Source of the DNA: Breviolum minutum Mf 1.05b.01
Lineage: Eukaryota > Sar > Dinophyceae > Suessiales > Symbiodiniaceae
Length of the DNA stretch: 64,000 nucleotides
Reading direction: 5' to 3'
Assembly (NCBI GenBank): GCA_000507305.1
Contig: DF241793.1
Span: forward strand, 1,600-65,599
A program made the translations under genes and the position numbers. This document shows positions 58,720-64,000 of the stretch, piece by piece (within the stretch, counting starts at the first letter, position 1; every line of letters starts with the position of its first letter). The notes below the pieces were generated by a model. That model was not told where the DNA came from. It made no database searches and saw nothing but the letters and a program-made list of their open reading frames with translations.

Positions 58720-61509
58720 TCATCTATTTTCTGTGGTGCTATGAAAGGGCGGTTTCGACCAAGGAGCTGCAACTTGTGCAAGGAAACCTAAAAGCATCGC
58801 CAAGTGCTGCTGCTCATGTTCAGGATCACGAAATAAGCGATTCCAATCCCAGAATCCACCCACCACCGTATGCAACTTGTGTACCAACACACTCACAAAG
58901 TTGGATTGCTTCCGTGCCTGAGCTAGCAAATCCTTGACGGCGCGGTAGACTGCTGGGCGTTCACCATCTAAATCTACAAGACCTTGAAGAAATGGAGCCA
59001 CAACGAAATGACTCCAAACTACTGACCAAGAAATCTCAGCCTGCAGTGAGAGTCCGTTCAGATTCTGGCACAAGGTCTGTAGAAGTGCAATTTGGAAGAT
59101 GCACACATAGGCCGGTTGGATTCCATAAGATCGGTGTCTTAATCCGAGAGAAATCATGTCTCGTTCCACCTTTCTGAAATCACGTTCTTCCAACCAACTG
59201 AGAGCCACTTGAATAAAAGCAGCGAATAGCAGGGACTGAGTTCGCATTCTCTCTCTTCTGAATATCTTTTCCAAGGCTGCATCTTGCACCAAACTGTTGT
59301 ACAGGCTTCTACCAAACTCTTCCAATCTCATTCGACGCCACTGACTGAAAACGGTGCCGAACATGCTATCTAAAGAACTGTAACCAGAAACACGATTGAA
59401 AGCGTCTTGACAGAATGTTGCGAGTAAGAGAATGTGGGAGGCATCTGGCTGCTCTGCAAAGATGTCCATCAAACAAGTTCGGAAATTGTGCAGCGACACT
59501 TTCCCGGTGTGATCAACATCCAAACGGTTGAAACCAGCAAAGATATGACCTGCAACAGAGCAAACCGGGGTGATGCCACACAACCCCTGTCACAGAAAAA
59601 GATGATCTTCAACTGTTTGGAAAGACAGCTTTTAGGAGATCGACAATATCAGTAGAAAAGATCTCAGAAAAACGAACAGATGTTTGAAGCTTCTTGGAAA
59701 ATTCCACTCAAATTTCTCTGGGAAAAAATCCAGATACAGAAAAATGTTTCAAATCAGTTCTTGAACCAGTCAAAGGACTCTCTGAAATTCCCATCTCTTG
59801 AAGTGCTAGTCGGAAATCCGCATACGAAATACTCAATGGATCTGTCTTCGCCAGCTTTGCAAAGGATGTATCCAGCTGGTCCATGCAGTACTCATAGTGA
59901 CACCGAAGATACATAAAAGCATTCCTTAGTGAGTCAGAATCAAAGTTCCACCCTCCACTATCTTCGGAACCACCAAAAACTTCAAAAGAAAGCAGAGTAT
60001 GAAGAACGGGGACAGAGGGCGCTCCACCAAAGGGATTTCAAAACATATGTACGAGTATGTAGTATGTAGCCAAGGCACTTTTGGAGGATGGTACTCACTG
60101 CTGCTTTGGTCAATAGAACGGCCATGGTGCCGTACGCACTGACAAATTGACTTTTTGGCGCCATAGAGGCAAAAAATAAAATTTGGACTTCAGCGTCAGG
60201 ATCCCAGTCAGGCATGTCAGACCAAAAGAGGGTTGCTGCCGAAATTACGATACCTTGGTAAGCCACACAGATTGGAAGACAAAGGGAGATGAGAAATGTA
60301 TTCGGGTCTGGGAAAAGTCGAGGGAATCCGAAACGCTGGACATTTGGAGGATCTGAGTGATCTCCCAGTATATAAATTGGCCCAGACACAATAGAGCAAG
60401 CAAATCGCGACAAAAAATCGTTTCACATCCTTGGGTATGTCTGCAGCTTCTGCTAAGATCAGAAGGGCAGAGAATTGAAGAATAATAATCATGTCAATAG
60501 CATAAGCGATGTAATGGTGCACCCAGCCCGTATCATCATGCCACCCAGCATTGGACTGTGATTGGTGCAGCCAATATCGTGAGAATGATCTTGCACCCCA
60601 CCCACGTGCAGCACAAGCAAGGATTGCCTTGAGTCAAAACAGCAGCACAGAATTTCATTGTAAGAAGGCTTACTGCTTTCCCTGCAATGTAATCTTCATA
60701 GAACTGAATTCAATGGAGCAGAGTAGATTTGTCGCTGAATCATCACAGAAACAAGTTGTCCACTTGACATATTCCAATCATTAGTGATTTTTGAAATGCA
60801 AAGGTGAGACAAGCCAACAACTTCAGTGGAGTTCTTTCTACATTGTTACATTTGCAGTGATCGACCATTTTGAAACAAACATTTCAAAGGTGCTTCCCCT
60901 TGCTTTATTCTGACCTTGTCACACCAAGGGTTTTTGATTCCCAAACCCTCACCAGGGCTAAAATGTCAACCAAGCTGCCCATGGATCGAAAGTGCGTAGA
61001 CTCATCCACAGCAATTGACTATGAACCCTGGTAAGCACACACACCAAGGCAAGAGTGAATGCCAGAAAAGACACTACTGACATCGTGGACGACAGTAAGG
61101 TTGGCTGGTAAATGCGCACTGTATCTGCCACACCAGGGACCTCTGACAAGGTGTAAAATGCTCCAAAGTAATCTGCAGCATGTAACGCCAATGCCAAAAA
61201 CATTGTTAAGATTGTTGGCCATTTCTTGCGAAGGAGCCAATCACCCACATACCAACTAGACATCATGTGGCCAGAGAGAATATATGCTCGTGCCACCGGC
61301 TTCACCACCATCACGCAGCCTTTCTTCTTCCCAAAATCGGAAACTCCCTGTCGCGTGACTTCCGTTCCGACGGGAACTACGCTGGCCAGCTTCTTCTCAG
61401 TCAGCACCATGGTCCACCAAACTCCGAACCCAGCTCCGCAGCCCCCGAAAGGGAACGGAAAACGACCTACATTTTGGTTTGGGACTCTGCGCTTGAACCA
61501 GAGTTTCAC
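58720..61509 (-). CDS. Multi-pass membrane protein with EF-hand-like and globin domains
   Basis: Exons: 60979-61509 (start Met at 61509 or 61410; segments TILTMFLALALHAADYFGAF and MSVVSFLAFTLALVCVLTR), joined by a GC donor (TGG|GCAGCT) or a GT donor at ACCAGG|GTTCAT to 60099-60627 (YAIDMIIILQFSALLILAEA, FLISLCLPICVAYQGIVISA), then about 59779-59990 (FGGSEDSGGWNFDSDSLRNA, EYCMDQLDTSFAKLAKTDPL) and 58720-59549. The last exon begins FNRLDVDHTGKVSLHNF, an EF-hand loop with Asn at position 12. It then holds a globin: Phe near exon residue 96 (LEKIF, CD1) and proximal His at 138 (MISLGLRHRSYGI), followed by FQIALLQTLCQNLN and SWSVVWSHF. The order is about 5-6 membrane spans, EF-like region, globin: plausibly a Ca2+- and haem-responsive membrane sensor (inference). 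Oddities: a frame change near 60412 (T6 run) and an unresolved 60099/59990 junction. Confidence 0.65.
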
Positions 61510-62027
61510 AATTCAGTTCATCTTCACATACAATCTTGAAAGCTGACACGAAGGGGAACCGTAGTCAATACATTACTGTAGTTTCTGACAGTTTGATCTA
61601 GTTTGGCTTCAGCCAAATACACAGAGAGACTCCAAAAAAAGGCTCAATCCTTTCAAGCAGGGAGTCTCGCGCCAAAGGACCAACATGCAGAAACCATGCA
61701 CTTTCAACTCCAAAATTCCATCCGAAATCTCCGAAATCTCGCTTCGCGCCGCGAGGCTCATCACCTCGCAGCGGATCCGCGGAAGATCTGGATCCCTGAA
61801 CAGGATCCCTGAACAAGATCACTCCGCTTGCCATCCAATTGGAGAGCTAGGAGGTTCCAAACTATAAAACACTGAAGAATTCAGAATCAAACAATAAATG
61901 AAAAAAGTCACTTGGGCCAATTTGTAGAACAATTTTCATTGTTACAGTTGCATTACATTTGTTTGATCTATTGTTGGATGCGTTTGATTCTTTCTGCGAA
62001 AATGGGTGAGAGATTTGACAAATTGAA

Positions 62028-62600
62028 TTAGCTATCAAGCCTCAGAATGCCATTGGCATATCTCTTTCGGTATCTCTCCTCTGGACACATTGCTGCTCCG
62101 GGAGTCTTTGAATGCAGCAATTGGAAATCTCCCTGTTCCAAACAAAAATATATATCTACAAATTGGCTTTCTTCGATTACCGGAGGGCAATCTACATAGT
62201 AAGATGCAAGTGATGATCCATCCATTCCTGGTCTCCTGCAGTCTGCCGAGATTAAATCTTTGGGCTACCTGGTCAAGCAGTGTAGGCATTCCAGATCCAT
62301 TGGGCGGGGATTGACTTACTCGTTGCTTGGGAGCTAGTCCCAACTGCCAGTGAAGTTCAACAAAGAAGAATGGGACATTGGCCTGGCCCAACATCTTGAA
62401 ACTGCCTCAAGAATCATCCCCACCCTTTTCAACCACCTTGAGGCCATGTTCGTCATTCGCTGGCTGGGACAAAAGGAAATCCTCTCGCAGGGTTTGACGA
62501 CTCTGCACAAACGAATGTGGTGTCGCTGTTGCTTGCAGTCCTTCCATTTCTCCGCATTGGAGATTCTGTCTTGGTAAAATTTTGAGAATAGTCCAGGGTT
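62028..62600 (-). CDS. Unassigned coding-like segments
   Basis: Minus-strand blocks: about 62430-62510 (SRQTLREDFLLSQPANDEHG), 62319-62406 (ANVPFFFVELHWQLGLAPKQ, ending at a strong GTAAGT donor) and 62028-62225 (YVDCPPVIEESQFVDIYF, then PGAAMCPEERYRKRYANGIL, ending TAA). An in-frame TGA at 62407-62409 separates the first two, so Met62394 may start the second. No family recognised. Confidence 0.3.
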
Positions 62601-63072
62601 TTTTCTCAAGGCGCAATGTGCAATCTCCTGGTTTTTGTGTCTCCCGTTTTCGTCCTCGCAACGATGACGGAGCCGAGGCAATTGATGCTCCTTTTCGATG
62701 TTTCGGTTGAAAGTTCAGGATTGAGCTTTCAAAAAGGAGGAAAAGTTTCAGTAAGGTTAGCAAAGATCATGAAAAAGAAAATGTCAAATGGCATTTTAAT
62801 GAATTCACCAGCCAATGACTGCTTTTGGGGGCAGAGTCTTGGCATACCAGCAGTCATGCATTGCAATAAGAGGTGACGTTCAATAGATATGTAAACAAGC
62901 CAAGCAGTGGAAAAGGAGGTCAGCCAAAAAAAAACATGTTGTTTTCGTTGCGAAAGAACTGCAGGAGAACAAACGTCTTCAGTGTAGCTCTAGTCTTTTG
63001 AAACCGACACGGTTTGGATGCCAATCATGACCTAGAAAAAAATATAGAAAGAATAGTTTAGCTTGTAATACT

Positions 63073-63880
63073 TCAAGCATCGTTTGTTGGATAGCTATTC
63101 ACAGCTATTGGCAGGGAATATTCCAATATATTTTCATCTAAGGAAATGGCCCACGCCCCCAATTGCGCCTCAGCCAAGCGCAGCAGCTCCTGCACAGTGT
63201 CCTCCTGCACAGAGCAGCCAGGCGTCAAATCCGCCAGCTCGCGCTGCTCGCGCTCCTGGCAATTGTCCTCGATGGCACAATGTGATTCGATGTGGTTCAT
63301 ACAAAAAAACGTCAAGAAAATATTTCTGAAAAGAAAAATCTCTACTGGAATGGGAGTAGAATCGCCAATGTCACACTTATCACAGGGGTTGAACACTTTC
63401 CTAAAAGCAACCTGAAAAATGAATGGTGCAAGTGCAAAGGTTTGATTGTGAGTTTGTTGCTGGGTATACCTTGGATCAATCAAACAAAGAGTGTACAAAA
63501 TGGGCCAAAGGCCGCACACCAAAGACTTCTCAACTTTTGCGAACTTGAAAACTAGGATGCAAAACCTGAGATAGACCTGAGAACCCATCTTGTTGGATCA
63601 GAATCGGCACACGGTTTGTTTGAATTCTTTCTGAAGGGGATGCCTTTTGCCATATACGCTTATATAATATATTTTTTATGGAGGTTGCACCTCCAGGTTC
63701 CAAGGGGACGACCCTGCTTCCAAGTTGGATTTGCTTCAAAAACATCGGTGTTTGAACTAAGATGCCCTGATATGCCCTGATCCCCTGCGCCTCATAATCT
63801 GGACATGGCCGCTTGGAGATCTTTGGCTCCTCCATATTTTTCCCGCACTGAAGCCCAGCGGAAGCGCAGAGCTTCATTTA
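63073..63880 (-). CDS. 3' exons of an unassigned gene running off the right edge
   Basis: Exon 63073-63330 (acceptor TTTTCAG) ends in TAG and reads IEDNCQEREQRELADLTPGC then QEDTVQELLRLAEAQLGAWA. A short exon near 63350-63403 reads KVFNPCDKCDIGDSTPIP, with a CxxC pair. Exon about 63788-63876 reads FINEALRFRWASVREKYGGA. The 5' end lies beyond the window. No family recognised; the CxxC could bind a metal. Confidence 0.4.
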
Positions 63881-64000
63881 TAAAATGAATCTGACGTGCT
63901 TCAGAAACATGGTTGTGGATTTGCATACGCATTTATATAAGTCATTTAAGTTAAGATATGTTGGGTCTTTTTCAAATTGATTTTCACAGTATATGTGTGG

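Overview
The window reads as nuclear DNA of a dinoflagellate, most probably close to the Symbiodiniaceae. Protein-coding sequence comes as many short exons (35-170 nt). Reading frame and protein motif resume exactly across introns that begin not only with GT but also with GC and, in one clear case, GA, with acceptors that are mostly AG followed by G. Nearly all convincing coding sequence lies on the minus strand, and several genes belong to the large, poorly named protein families that fill Symbiodinium genomes. There is no operon logic, no rRNA or tRNA, and much microsatellite and minisatellite DNA. Coordinates of multi-exon genes are hand-built models; 5' ends are usually unresolved.

Layout, left to right. 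At 1.2-8.2 kb there is one long transposase-like gene of a dinoflagellate-expanded family, with an array of perfect heat-shock-element-like repeats (8694-8815) and a cluster of CGTGGCTGA words (8417-8679) upstream of its start. At 10.0-11.7 kb lies a protein with a methyltransferase-like motif series (ELFAG, PVCSSF, LEQP), and at 13.0-14.7 kb an acidic-repeat protein that may be its upstream part or a separate gene. A scaffold scar (15.8 kb) and a 665-base gap (19.1-19.8 kb) follow. At 20.3-20.9 kb is an ankyrin-repeat gene, at 25.5-27.4 kb a BTB/KCTD-type gene, and at 28.5-32.7 kb a CmcJ/NvfI-like Fe(II)/2-oxoglutarate oxygenase for which 13 exons can be read. The 33-43 kb stretch has single exons of unassigned genes, one with a clear start at 42284, and a WW-domain exon near 43.0 kb. 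The 43.3-45.2 kb stretch is one intronless 630-residue protein with a HET/TIR-like N-terminal module and C-terminal ankyrin repeats. The 45.9-50.1 kb stretch has coiled-coil and membrane-protein exons and one long plus-strand reading frame. The 52.1-53.6 kb stretch is a tandem-repeat island. The 58.7-61.5 kb stretch encodes a multi-pass membrane protein followed by EF-hand-like segments and a haem-globin domain.

The genes do not form one pathway; they are neighbours in a mostly one-directional array, as is typical of dinoflagellates. The best candidates for new biology are the membrane-anchored EF-hand/globin protein, the CmcJ/NvfI-like oxygenase and the heat-shock-element array ahead of the transposase-like gene.
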